DNA from: Diabrotica undecimpunctata
Taxonomy: Eukaryota; Arthropoda; Insecta; Coleoptera; Chrysomelidae
Length of the DNA stretch: 64,000 nt
NCBI RefSeq assembly: GCF_040954645.1
Contig: NC_092804.1
Coordinates: 150,731,108 to 150,795,107, forward strand
Reading direction: 5' to 3'
In this document: piece after piece, positions 1 through 9,756 of the stretch
How positions within the stretch are numbered: the first letter of the stretch is position 1
How the letters are laid out: every line of letters starts with the position of its first letter
Made by a program: the position numbers and the translations under genes
Notes under the pieces: model-generated
Told to the model about the DNA's origin: nothing
Database searches by the model: none
What the model saw: only the letters and a program-made list of their open reading frames with translations

Positions 1-1
1 T

Positions 2-660
2 CCTAGCAAAAGCACAAATATTTACATCCTTCTAGTCAAAAAAATTATTTTTGAATTACATCAGGAACAAAGAACAGTTAAATTTTTGTGGATTAAAGCT
101 CACATAGGGCTTGAGCATAATGAGTATGTAGATATATTAGCTAAGAAAGCCATTGATTTTGGTGCGAAAACAGATTATAAGCTCTGCATCCCAGATTTAT
201 TTGTAACAATCAAGAATATTGTAAACAATCAGTGGAAACAAGAATATCATGAATACAGTTAACACTCTAAATCACAATATGTACTCATACAACCCTCAAT
301 CCCGAGTGAATTTTGGTTTAAAAATTACTCTGTTCCACGTAGATACACTACATCTATTATCAGAATGAAATCAGGACACGCATGTTCAAGGATCTTCCAG
401 AGCAAAAATGCCTAAAGAAAACGTTCATATTTATACTTCGATGGAACATCAACATAAGAAAGTTTCGAATGAAATCTCTTTGGCAGTTTATTATTCACTA
501 TCACAAGCTGAGTTGTCGTCTTATTCGGACATACGACTGTGTGCTGACGGACGAGGTGGACAAAATTGCAATTCAACAATGATATGTATGTTGTCTTACT
601 TTTTTTCTAAGGTTGCACCACCTAACATTAAAACTATGGAAATCTGCTGTTGGTGATTTT
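2..660 (+). pseudogene. RNase H-bearing LINE, C-terminal remnant
   Basis: An open frame from base 2 to the stop at 260-262 reads like the second half of a retroelement RNase H domain: a core FLWIKAHIGLEHNEYVD followed by LAKKA, which is the usual W-(I/V)-x-(S/A)-H-x-G-(I/L)-x-x-N-x-x-VD-x-LAK motif. After the stop the same frame continues as a PWFKN-like stretch and an RMKSGHAC motif, typical of the region after RNase H in I- and jockey-type non-LTR retrotransposons. The C-terminal Cys/His part is scattered over shifted frames to about 656. It is cut by the window start, so its 5' extent is unknown. It carries stops and frameshifts and is certainly dead. Clade (I versus related RNase H clades) is an inference. 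Confidence 0.75.
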
Positions 661-749
661 CTAAAACCCGTGGGCTCCTGGCATTTTAAGTTTTCCGATG
701 CCAAGATATTTAGACTAACAAAAAATCGTAGTGGAAATATTATGGTTCA

Positions 750-1737
750 GGGAGAACCATAGATACTGGCGTCAAACAGCGACAGCTCGCATAAACGAAA
801 AATTAACAGAAATATGTAAAATACAAAGAGGTGTCAGACAGGGTTGTATACTATCCCCACTGTTATTTAATTTATATTCAGATAGAATATTTAAAGAAGC
901 GCTGCATAATTTTCTAATGGGGCGTGAAAGTTAATGGAATTCTGATAAATACAATCAGATATGCAGACGATACAATTATTTTAAGTGATGACATGAATGG
1001 ATTACAATGCCTTTTAAATGCCATTGATACAGTGGGAAGAGAGTTTGGCCTAAACATAAACTGTTCAAAAACAAAACACATGGTGTTTAGCCGTTTAGCA
1101 CATCAAGATGCACGATTATATGTTGATGGTCATATAATTCAAAGAGTGTCCAGTTTTAATTATCTTGGTTGCCATATTACTGAACAACTAGATCCAGATC
1201 AAGAGATAAAACGTAGAATCGAGATAGTCCGCACGACATTTTTAAAAATGAAGTCATTTTTCTGTAATGATAACTTGCAACTTCAACTTCGAAAGCGCAT
1301 GGTTAAATGCTACATTTGGTCAGTCCTCTTATACGGTGTCGAAGCATGGACATTAAAAACATCCACCATTAATCGTCTGGAGGCATTTGATATGTGGCTG
1401 CACAGACGTATACTAAAAATGCCATGGACGGCTATGCTGACAAATGTAGCAGTCCTTGAGAGAGCAAATGCTGCTCGCGAGCTGCTTGATAACATCAAAT
1501 GTAGAAAGATGGCCTATTTTGGACACGTAGTAAGGGGAGACCGATATAATATTCTTCAACTTATTATGATGGGTAAAATCGAAGGACGCAGAGGAATTGG
1601 TAGAAAGCAGGCCTCTTGGTTGAATGAATGAGGAAAGCTGAGCAACTCTTTAGAATAGCTCAAGACAGAGACAGTTTCGCCATGGTAATCGCCAACGTCA
1701 AGGGGACTTGATAGGGCACGTTAAGAAGAAGAAGGAG
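750..1737 (+). pseudogene. LINE-a copy, RT C-terminal half and 3' end
   Basis: This is the 3' part of an APE-type non-LTR retrotransposon reverse transcriptase. The first frame (ending 934) has the RT motif GVRQGCILSPLLFNLYS. After a frameshift at about 922 the next frame (924-1631) has the catalytic box IRYADD, then LLYGVEAWTLK and the family C-terminus with GHVVRG and GIGRK. A further shift leaves AEQLFRIAQDRD in a third frame, ending at 1709-1711. The element then finishes in an AAG-rich tail (about 1722-1737), the same terminus seen in other LINE-a copies. The 5' part, with the endonuclease and RT N-terminus, is missing, as expected of 5' truncation. Two frameshifts make it non-functional. 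The clade is probably RTE-related, but I cannot resolve it by eye. Confidence 0.85.
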
Positions 1738-1738
1738 A

Positions 1739-2100
1739 ACCTTTCTATTGCTCGGACACTTGAATACCCAAGTCAATTTAAAAAAAAAAGGCAAAAAGTT
1801 GGAGCATCTTTCTCCAGAAGTTATTCCAATGGGTGTACCAGTTAAACCTGCCAAGTTTTACGGATGTAACAATTTATTGGAGAAGCATTTTGGAAGGGAA
1901 TGGAAAACAATGGCGAATTATTTAAAGTTCTTTAAAGATGTTTTAAATAGCGCAACCATTGATAGAACCTAATTCTAAAGAAGTTCTTGACGAAGACCAT
2001 TTTTGTGAGCCAGTGAGAACAGGCGACGCTAAAGAATTAAGAATTTAGTTTACAATATATTATATTTTGCTTGAAATAATGTCTTTAAACTACAATAAAA
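1739..2100 (+). pseudogene. Unrecognised coding-like fragment
   Basis: A 74-codon frame (1748-1972) has a balanced, protein-like composition unusual for this AT-rich background, with segments such as KLEHLSPEVIPMGVPVKPAK and GREWKTMANYLKFFKDVL. A second frame just downstream (about 1950-2048) reads PNSKEVLDEDHFCEPVRTGD and ends at a TAG. AATAAA follows at about 2094. Two overlapping frames that both look coding suggest one protein with a frameshift, for example a processed pseudogene or a decayed terminal exon. I do not recognise the family and see no transposon motif. It begins right after the LINE-a tail at 1737. Confidence 0.35.
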
Positions 2101-2931
2101 AAACTTCCGTCATAAACCCAGCATAACTTACCAAATCCATATTGACGGATCAAAACTTGCCTTATTCATTTTTGTTTATTTTTTTTACCAATATGATAAT
2201 ATTGTACGTTTAAATAAATTAATGGTACAGTTTTCTTACATTTTATTATATATTAACACGTGGTGTACCTTTTCGATCGTAAAAAAATAACTTCGGTAAA
2301 GGTTTTTTCGATTTTACAAGAAGAATATAAACATGATAAACACTAAACAATATAGAAATATCCCATTTCTCGGGATTTGTTAAATTTTTTCCGGATTTCC
2401 AAGGCGGTGAAAAGAACTGCGAAAAGTAATGTAAACGCAAGAAATATAATTTTTACGGTTTTAGAAAAATCCAAGCTGTATACTATAAGAGTGATTAATA
2501 AAGCACGTGTTTACATTTTCGTGTATTCTTATTTACAACTCTTACTGGGCGTGCCTTCTTCTAAAGTATAAATGTTTAAATTTAGGCTATGGAAATGTTA
2601 TTTTGTTTCACTGTATTTATTTTGTTTTTTTTATTTCCCATTTTATTTTTGTTTATAATATAAAATAATGTAATTAACAACTACAGCGAAATATAAACTG
2701 ATAAACAGTAACAGAAAAAATAAGAAAAAAATACGAAAGACTACTTTGAAAGAAGTATGATTATGATAATAGCATAGAAATGAAGTGCAAATAAATGTTT
2801 ATAATCAGAAGAATTCGTGAAAACTATGACGAAATGACGATTAATATAAAGCACATCAGGAAAGATCACCACTTTTTAACAATTTAGTTAACTTTTTTAC
2901 CAACAAAATGCTTGAGATGCCCATCACAGTA
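2101..2931. other. AT-rich stretch, no gene seen
   Basis: Long A and T runs with short random frames. The 64-codon frames on both strands around 2246-2571 have no recognisable motif and look like chance openings. Confidence 0.5.
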
Positions 2932-3463
2932 TAGGCGAGCGGTTTACCCCTCAAAAGACGCTTAGAAATAGAATATACCGACTAAAATTCTTTTTGCATT
3001 TCTAATGCACCAAACCTTTTTTATTCGATTCTATATATTTTTCCAAGATGGAATGTATTTTTTTTTAATTTTTACAAGTGGGCCGGCAATTGTTATTAAC
3101 AAATAACATACAAAAAAGCGATTTCACCGAATTGCTTCGAAATCAATTTTTTAGGTGTATCTCATCAACACTTTTTCTCTCTTGATAATTTTTCGAAAAA
3201 TGCTTCCTTTTCGAGTTATTTGCATTTTTTTGTTGAAAAAATGCCTTAATTAGTGATTTTTGGGATTTTTTTTCTAAAAAACTACTAAATGAATTGCAAT
3301 TCTACAAATAGCTTTATAATCTTTAAACCGTCGAGTACAAGTTAGAATATTTTGACAAGGATAATTTTTTTCTATCTTTCTAAAAACGTAAACCCAAATA
3401 TTTCGAATATGCCTTTCGAGCGTCTACCGCTAAGTGTGTACAGCGGTTGCGGCGATACAGGCG
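2932..3463 (+). repeat. Left TIR arm of 2932-4701 element
   Basis: It pairs with 4182-4701. Matching blocks run from the terminal TAGGCGAGCGG through GTGTACAGCGGTTG near 3436-3449 to AGGCG at about 3463. Confidence 0.85.
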
Positions 3464-3742
3464 TGCGGCGCGTAGAAATATTTGTTTAAATTTAAAAAAT
3501 TAATTCAATACAAATATTACGTACAATTTATTAAAAAAAAAAAAAGATATTTCTAATTATTTTTATATAGACATATAATAAAAACGATTAAAATTTATTT
3601 TATACAATGCTATAATAATGTAATTTTTCTTTTAATATACGTGGTGACTATATTATTGAATGTTTTATTACAGTGAAATACATCAAGCAATATATAATTA
3701 ATTTTCATTGAAAAATATAATAAAATTAAAATATAATATTAA

Positions 3743-4181
3743 TTATACATCGTTTTCATTGTCAATAATTTGAAAATTTTCGTCAGCAGCAACAGGATTT
3801 CCATCTAATAAGCTGATTTCATTGTCTTCAATACAGTCGTCTTTAACATTTTTACAATTCTCTGGTGTACATGCACATACTGCGCAGCATTCTAAATTAC
3901 AGGAAATACAATTACAATTTTTCGTAGAACATTTTCCGGTATATGAGCAGAAATACTTTTGTAACATATCTAAACTAGTTTCGCCTTCAAAATAATTAAA
4001 ATCGAAACAATTATTTTCCATTGTCCAACCATGGGTTAATGGATCAAGAGATGAAATAATATTGTTTTGTGCTTGAATCCATTCATTTATTTGCCACTTT
4101 GCTCTTAAGTAATGTTGTAATAATGCTGGTTTCGAAGGTGGTAATTTTTTATTAGATGCATTTTTTTTAGCGCCTACAGCA
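3743..4181 (-). pseudogene. Cys-rich C-terminal exon inside long-TIR element
   Basis: The minus-strand frame is open from a TGA inside the TIR (about 4190) to the stop at 3743. The only internal ATG is at 4021, but the frame upstream of it is also protein-like. It reads LPPSKPALLQHYLRAKWQIN, then a DPLTHGW motif, then a cysteine cluster CSTKNCNCISCNLECCAVC, and finally an acidic tail. The order LPP...H-x-R-x-x-x-Q...W...DP...GW followed by a CXC-type cluster resembles the C-terminus of large multicopy arthropod proteins I associate with DNA transposons. The lack of a start codon and the position between TIRs indicate the last exon of a deleted element protein, not a free-standing gene. The cluster may bind zinc or DNA, but the function is inferred only. 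Confidence 0.55.
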
Positions 4182-4701
4182 CCTCAACCGCTGTACACGT
4201 TTAGCGGGATACTCTCGAAAGGCATATTCGAAATATTTGGGTCCACGTTTTTAGCGAGATAGAAACCATTTATCCTTGTCAAAATATTCTAACTTGTACT
4301 CGACGGTTTAAAGATTATAAAGCTATTTGTAAAATTGCAATTCATTTAGTAGTTTTTTAGAAAAAAAATCCCAAAAATCACTAATTAAGGCATTTTTTCA
4401 ACAAAAAAATGCAAATAACTCGAAAAGGAAGCATTTTTCGAAAAATTATCAAGAGAGAAAAAGTGTTTATTTTGATGGGATACACCTAAAAAAATTGATT
4501 TCGAAACAATTTGGTGAAATTTCTTTTTTGTATAAGTTATTTGTTAATAACAATTGTCGGCCCACTTGTAAAAATTTTAAAAAAATACATTTCATCTTGG
4601 AAAAATATATAGAATCGAATAAAAAAGGTTTGGGGCATTAGAAATGCAAAAATAATTTTAGTCGGTTGATGCTCTGCTTATAGGGGTAAACCGCTCGCCT
4701 A
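4182..4701 (-). repeat. Right TIR arm of 2932-4701 element
   Basis: Reverse complement of the left arm. The outer end reads GGGGTAAACCGCTCGCCTA on the plus strand. The inner end near 4195 reads CAACCGCTGTACAC, complementary to the inner end of the left arm. Confidence 0.85.
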
Positions 4702-5371
4702 GTAGCTACTTATAGGAATCGACCTTTCAGCCTGTAGCGTGTACAGTTGCTGACAAGTCCTTGCTTGTGTCGTATCAGCTATTGTTTTCGAAACCTGGTC
4801 TCTCAGACCGTAGTCACTACTCACGTCCTAATATTTTATAAGTCTTGGAGGTACGTTTTTTTACAACATAAAAAAGTTAGTCGTTTGTCCCAAAGTATTT
4901 TATATAAATAGTTGGTTTGCCTCTCTGGGTCGTTTTTGCATATTGTCTGAAATTATAAATAAACAAAAACGTCGATGCATGCATAATATGAGGTAACTAT
5001 AGTAGGAACTATACAATAATAAAACAGAACTACCTCCATAGTTGATAACAGGCATAAGACCAGTGCCTTCAAACATGTTTGCCTTTAGTTTCTGATTCCT
5101 CCCAAAAAAAATGTCCAGGTCATTTCTTTCTTTGTGAATATTCAAAAGAAAAAATAAGAGTTTGTAATTACCGAAAAAAAAATCAACTAAAGGGTATCAA
5201 CTAAATGAAAAATGTGGACATTCCAATTTTCTATAACGTAAAATGGGTGGAAAAAAGGAATAAGTTATGAAATTTCACATAAAATAAGGTATCCATTAGG
5301 ATTTCTTAAAAGAAGTGTTGTAGTCATAACTACATCCACAAAGTTCTTGAACCAGTTCTATTAATATAAGT
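4702..5371. other. No gene seen
   Basis: AT-rich DNA between the long-TIR element and the LINE-b insertion. An 81-codon minus-strand frame at 4900-5145 has no recognisable motif. Confidence 0.5.
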
Positions 5372-5470
5372 TCTAATAAATTAGAACATCTAATCTTACA
5401 ACACGTTAGTGCCAGATATCATAATATGCGGTAATCCGTATCAACTTTCTTCGCGACTCTCAAGTTACAG
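5372..5470 (+). repeat. 99-bp direct repeat, 5' copy
   Basis: It begins TCTAATAAATTAGAACATC and ends CTCTCAAGTTACAG. It matches 7117-7215 without gaps, with three mismatches (T/C, T/C, G/A). LINE-b sequence starts at the next base. The pair fits a very long target-site duplication made when LINE-b inserted. Confidence 0.85.
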
Positions 5471-7116
5471 ATCGGCAAAATTAGTGAAAACGAGTGGCAA
5501 GAATACTACGTAGAACTACTTACAGAAAACCGTCCCCAATTTCAGGAAGAGAATATAGAACATGCAGCAAATGGGGCAAACGACCAGATAGAAATAAGCC
5601 TGGCAGAAGTTAAGAGAGCAATCAAGACATTGAAGAACAAAAAAGCCAAAGGACCAGGAGAAATACCAAACGAACTAAAAAAAAAACGGAACGGAAAAGT
5701 TATTCCGCATGCTACATAGAATGTTCGAAAGAGGACTAAATGGAGAAGAAATACTTGCGGAATGGACACAAGCATACATCACATCCATACATAAGAAAGG
5801 AAACAGGAAAAAATGTGAAAACTATAGAGGAATTAGTATAATATTGTCGGTAGGTAGACTTTACGGGAAAATTATTAAGGAAAAACTAGAAACTGAAATA
5901 ATAGGAAAAATTGGAGAAGACCAAGCAGGGTTCACAGTAGGAAAATCATGCCTAGATCATACGTACACATTAGAACAACTGATAGAGAAGAAAATGGCAA
6001 AAGGTAGACCGGTCCATCTGGCCTTTGTTGATCTAAAGAAAGCATATGACTCAATACCTAGAGTCAAATTATGGGAAGCAATGAATGATCTCGGAATCCG
6101 ACAAACACTAATAAAAGCAGTTAAAGCACTATACAAAGAAAACAAAGTAGCTATTAAATGTGGAAATAAAGCCTACAATCCATTTAAGACGACAAAAGGA
6201 CTTCTACAAGGCTGTGCTACGTCCCCTACTCTGTTTAAAATATTCTTGGAAAAGACACTCAAACCATGGAGGAGAAAGTGCGAAGGAATGGGCATACCAG
6301 TAAGAGACGAATACCTATACACCTTAAGTTTTGCCGACGATCAAGTAGTCATCGCACAAGATGAAGAAGATCTCAGCTTTATGCTCAGAAAACTAGAAGA
6401 AGAATATAAAAACAACGGAATGGAAATAAACTTAGAGAAAACCGAATACCTAACAACAGAAAACAAGGATATGAGAAACCTAGAGATAGACGAGGGAAGA
6501 CAAATAAATGGAACAGATAAATTCAAGTATTTAGGAACCATAATATCGAACCAGGGAACAACAGAAGAAGATATAAACAACAGACTGAGACAAACAAGAA
6601 ACTGTATAAGACAACTAAACTCAGTGTTGTGGGATAAGAACATTACGATAAAGACAAAAAAGAGAATATATAATACCCTGACAAGAAGTATCCTGACATA
6701 TGGGTCCGAAAACTGGACAATAAACAAGAGAAATAGAGGTAGAATAAGAGCAGTAGAAATGGAGTTCCTGAGGAGAAGCTGTAGACTTACAAAAAGAGAC
6801 AGAATTGAAAACGCAGAGATTAAGCGGAGAATGGGAGTGCAATCAGACATAATCGACTATATAGAGGAGAAGAGACTATCCTGGTACGGCCACGTCAGAA
6901 GAGCGGACAGAGGACGCTGGATAAACAAAATCACAGAATGGAGCCCGATTGGAAGAAGAAAGAGAGGAAGACCCCGAAGGTCATTCAGAGATGAAATCGA
7001 CGAGGCTATGGAGAAAAGAACCCTGCGAGATGGAGACTGGAATGACAGGGAAAATTGGAGAAAACGGTTGAGTGAAGGAAGACAGTGAAAACTGTGGAAA
7101 TCCTTAGTAGTAGTAG
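5471..7116 (+). mobile_element. LINE-b copy 1, 5'-truncated insertion
   Basis: The sequence between the two 99-bp direct repeats is a 5'-truncated APE-type LINE. Coding sequence starts immediately at 5471-5478 in a frame reading GKISENEWQEYYVELL, then KNKKAKGPGEIPNEL. This frame is lost at the A-run 5677-5686, and the main RT frame starts just after. The 3' end after the stop is a short UTR ending in (TAG)n at about 7105-7116. A related, more decayed copy lies at 22265-23340. The sharp repeat boundaries, the tail and the truncation point to target-primed reverse transcription. Confidence 0.85.
5709..7091 (+). CDS. LINE-b reverse transcriptase, C-terminal ORF
   Basis: A 459-codon open frame. 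Motif A is FVDLKKAYDSIP (catalytic Asp near residue 108). TTKGLLQGCATSPTLF is the next RT motif, and the catalytic box is SFADDQVV (residues about 207-214), with both Asp present. The thumb region contains KFKYLGTIIS and YGSENWTI. The C-terminus has YGHVRR, SPIGRRKRGRPRRS and a basic end, like other RNase H-lacking insect LINEs. The upstream part of the ORF is in a different frame across a 10-A run at 5677-5686, so the first ATG at 5709 is an artefact of the break and not the natural start. The copy could not retrotranspose because the endonuclease is missing. Confidence 0.85.
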
Positions 7117-7215
7117 TCTAATAAACTAGAACACCTAATCTTACAACACGTTAATGCCAGATATCATAATATGCGGTAATCCGTATCAACTTTCTTCGCG
7201 ACTCTCAAGTTACAG
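7117..7215 (+). repeat. 99-bp direct repeat, 3' copy
   Basis: Partner of 5372-5470, with 96 of 99 positions identical. It lies directly after the LINE-b (TAG)n tail. Confidence 0.85.
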
Positions 7216-7589
7216 GTCTTCCTTGGTCGGATAGATGACCTGATTTTTATATTAAACTTATACCGGAGATAATAAGTAGAAGGCTGAATCAAATTTTTAA
7301 CTTAATGATCAATTTGCGTTTTATAACATACGAAGTTCACGTTTTATGGAACAAAATGTTGATCACCTTAATTGAAGCATAAATCAGAAAGTTGTGTAGT
7401 GCATTAACTGTAAAGTACTTCGCGGGTTGATTATTGAGATCTTCGGCAAAGAGCAAGGAATTTATTTTAAAACTTTGATAATTTATAGATTATTTTAGAC
7501 TTCAATTCAATCGGTAAAAGTAACTATCATAAACAAAACTAATGGGGTTTTTACATTTTTATTTCAAAACAATCTGTACCAATTAATCA
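7216..7589. other. No gene seen
   Basis: AT-rich. It may include decayed 5' sequence of the Penelope-like element that becomes recognisable at about 7590, but I cannot show it. Confidence 0.4.
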
Positions 7590-8280
7590 CAAACCTATAT
7601 CTTTCGACGTAAATCATTATAGACTTACATCCCAATTGAAATAGCTTTAAACAGTGTCAGGAGTAGATGGAATGACATTCAAACACATACTTCTCTTCCT
7701 CCTAAAGAATTCCTAGAGGGTGTAAAATTCTGCCTCAAATCAACGTTCTTCGAACATAAAAATGAATACTATTCTCAGATTTCTGGAGTGGCCATGGATT
7801 CGCCTATTTTAGTACCAATAGCAAACCAGTAATGGAAATATTAGAAACAACAGTCATCTCTAAATTTAAGTACAACATACATTTCTACCAACGATATGTT
7901 GATGACTGCTTACTCTGCATTCCGGATCGTTAAATCGATCATACTTTTCAAATGTTTAATAATTTCCATAATAACATTCAATTAACTTATGAACTAGAAG
8001 AAAACAATACAATTACTTCTCTTGATTTAAGTTTAGAATATAACAACATTAACCGAATGATAACAACTAACTGGTTTACAAAAGATATTTGGTCTGAAAA
8101 ATATCTAAATTTTAATACCATCGCACCAGTAGCACATAAAAGAGGTGTTGTATCCAGTCTTAATGACAGAGCAATTAAACTCTCTAGCCCACAATATCAT
8201 TCCGCACATTTAAGAAAAGTTAAAAATATTTTAGAAAAAAATAATTATCCACCAGAATTTTACAACCATCTTATTAAAAA
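7590..8280 (+). pseudogene. Penelope-like element RT, N-terminal part
   Basis: The frames together give the palm domain of a Penelope-like element. SFDV occurs near 7597. A long frame (about 7639-7829) reads PIEIALNSVRSRWND...PPKEFLEGVKFCLKST and GVAMDSP, the Penelope counterpart of GxxMGxPLSP. After a shift it continues VMEILETTV and FYQRYVDDCLLCIP, with the catalytic YVDD at 7895-7906. A stop follows at about 7930. The frame from 7952 carries NNIQLTYELEENN and the RAIKLS motif near 8170. LINE-a sequence begins at about 8281 in the same frame. The 3' half of the element resumes at about 9757. Stops and shifts show it is dead. Confidence 0.85.
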
Positions 8281-9352
8281 AGCCCCAGGTCTAGATAAAA
8301 TACCAACGGAAATCCTTAAACTAATAGAAAAAGACTCGATTCACATTTTAGTTGAACTTTTCAATAGCATTTATACATCAGGAAAAATACCACAAGAATG
8401 GCTTTTATCCACCTTTGTTATTATACCAAAAAAGATAAACGCCAAACAATGTAGTGATTACCGTACAATCAGTCTGATGAGCCATGTACTGAAAATATTC
8501 CTGAAAATTATACACTCTAGAGTACACAGAAAACTGGAAATGGACATCAATAATACCCAGTTTGGATTCCGAAATGGACTTGGAACAAGAGAGGCGTTGT
8601 TTGCACTGAACGTTATGTCTCAAAGATGTCTTGACATAAATCAAGATGTGTTCATGTGTTTCATAGATTACAACAAGGCCTTTGATAAAGTGCGGCATGA
8701 TCATCTAATCAGACTCCTGACAGAAAAGAATTTAGATAAACGAGACATCCGACTAATAGCAAATATGTACTACAATCAGAAAGCAGTAGTGAGAGTAGAG
8801 AATAATACCACTGAAGAAATTGAAATAAAGAGAGGTGTGAGACAAGGGTGTATACTGTCACCAACCCTGTTTAATCTCTATTCCGAAGACGTAATGAATA
8901 GAACACTCTCTGAGCAATCCGTAGGTATTAAAATAAATGGTGTTAGATTAAACAATCTGAGATTTGCCGACGACACCGTTGTGATCGCAGAAACACTTGA
9001 AGAGCTACAGACATTGGTGAATAAGATAGCAGACTGCAGCGAAGAATATGGACTATCTTTGAACATAAAGAAAACTAAATTTATGGTAATATCGAAATCA
9101 ACACAAAATGTCCAAAATTTATATTTACACAATGAAATTATCGATCGAGTTAGCAAATACAAATATTTAGGCACTTTTATAAATGAAGACAACGATAGCT
9201 CAGCAGAAATCAAAATAAGAATAGAAAAAGCCAGATCCATATTCACTAAAATGAAGAGAGTGTTCTGCGGAAGAGATTTGAGCCTTGAAATGAAACTTCG
9301 CCTGATGAGATGTTACGTACTTTCTGTGCTGTTCTACGGAATGGAGTCATAG
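7952..9352 (+). CDS. Chimeric ORF: Penelope RT fused to LINE-a RT
   Basis: A single open frame of 466 codons. Codons 1 to about 109 are the post-YVDD region of a Penelope-like RT (RAIKLSSPQYHS, then NNYPPEFYNHLIKK). From about codon 110 it becomes LINE-a RT: APGLDKIPTEILKL, FVIIPKKINAKQCSDYR, FIDYNKAFDKV (motif A), GVRQGCILSPTLFNLYSED, LRFADDTVV (catalytic box intact) and KYKYLGTF. It stops at TAG 9350-9352, where the family has Trp. The fusion is the in-frame 5' junction of a LINE insertion, not a domain architecture with a function. There is no promoter evidence, and it is unlikely to be a real gene. Confidence 0.6.
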   Translation: MFNNFHNNIQLTYELEENNTITSLDLSLEYNNINRMITTNWFTKDIWSEKYLNFNTIAPVAHKRGVVSSLNDRAIKLSSPQYHSAHLRKVKNILEKNNYPPEFYNHLIKKAPGLDKIPTEILKLIEKDSIHILVELFNSIYTSGKIPQEWLLSTFVIIPKKINAKQCSDYRTISLMSHVLKIFLKIIHSRVHRKLEMDINNTQFGFRNGLGTREALFALNVMSQRCLDINQDVFMCFIDYNKAFDKVRHDHLIRLLTEKNLDKRDIRLIANMYYNQKAVVRVENNTTEEIEIKRGVRQGCILSPTLFNLYSEDVMNRTLSEQSVGIKINGVRLNNLRFADDTVVIAETLEELQTLVNKIADCSEEYGLSLNIKKTKFMVISKSTQNVQNLYLHNEIIDRVSKYKYLGTFINEDNDSSAEIKIRIEKARSIFTKMKRVFCGRDLSLEMKLRLMRCYVLSVLFYGMES

Positions 9353-9756
9353 ACGTTGAAATAGATTGATACCAAAAAATTAGAGGCATTTGAACTGTGG
9401 ATGTATCGCAGAATCCTGAGAATATCATGGACCGAGAGAGTCACAAATGTCGAGGTCTTGAGAAGAATGAATAAAGAAAAGGATGTCATCTTTACGATCA
9501 AAAAACAAAAACTGCAATACTTGGGACACATTACAAGAGGCGAAAGATATGAACTGCTTCGAATAATTATGCAAGGGAAAATAGCAGGAAAAAGGTTTAT
9601 AGGAAGAAGACGAAACTCCTGGCTAAAGAATCTACGGGAATGGTATAGCTGTAGCAGCAACGAATTGTTTCGGTCAGCAGTTTCGAAAATACGTATAGCT
9701 CTGATGATCGTCAACCTTCGGAACGAAGATGGCACTTGAAGAAGAAGAAGAAATAA
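8281..9756 (+). mobile_element. LINE-a copy 2, inserted in Penelope-like element
   Basis: 5'-truncated LINE-a. RT runs from APGLDKIP to the thumb and continues past two in-frame stops (9350-9352 and about 9365) into EAFELWMYRRILRISW, YLGHITRGERYELL and IGRRRNSWLKNLREW. It ends with NLRNEDGT and a stop at about 9737-9739, then an AAG-rich tail to about 9756. The catalytic YADD equivalent is FADD. Penelope sequence resumes after the tail, so this insertion is younger than the Penelope-like element. No clean target duplication is obvious. A/T-rich flanks (TTATTAAAAAAG and AATAATAAAGGAG) are only weakly alike. Confidence 0.85.

Larger units (their letters stand above)
2932..4701 (-). mobile_element. 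DNA transposon remnant with ~520-bp TIRs
   Basis: The two ends are long inverted copies of each other: 2932-3463 and 4182-4701. Both outer ends begin TAGGCGAGCGGTTTACCCCT when read inward. The arms then share long stretches such as CCGACTAAAATT and AACCGTCGAGTACAAGTTAG with scattered mismatches and small gaps, roughly 85-90% alike by eye. A candidate 3-bp duplication GTA flanks the ends (2929-2931 and 4702-4704). The interior keeps one minus-strand coding remnant (3743-4181) followed by AT-rich DNA, so the element is an internally deleted, non-autonomous derivative. The superfamily is not clear. A 3-bp duplication would be compatible with Academ-like elements, but that is only a suggestion. 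Confidence 0.8.

Noticed and set aside
2246..2571. Two 64-codon frames on opposite strands
   Set aside because: No motif, overlapping each other, in AT-rich DNA. Chance frames.
4900..5145. 81-codon minus-strand frame
   Set aside because: Lacks any family signature and lies in a stretch with no other coding signal.
6341..6850. 169-codon minus-strand frame with membrane-like composition
   Set aside because: It lies entirely antisense to the LINE-b RT ORF, and its Leu/Ser/Phe-rich composition follows from the A-rich sense strand.
8878..9246. 122-codon minus-strand frame
   Set aside because: Antisense shadow of LINE-a RT. The same applies to 9334-9816, 22932-23348 and 60119-60415.
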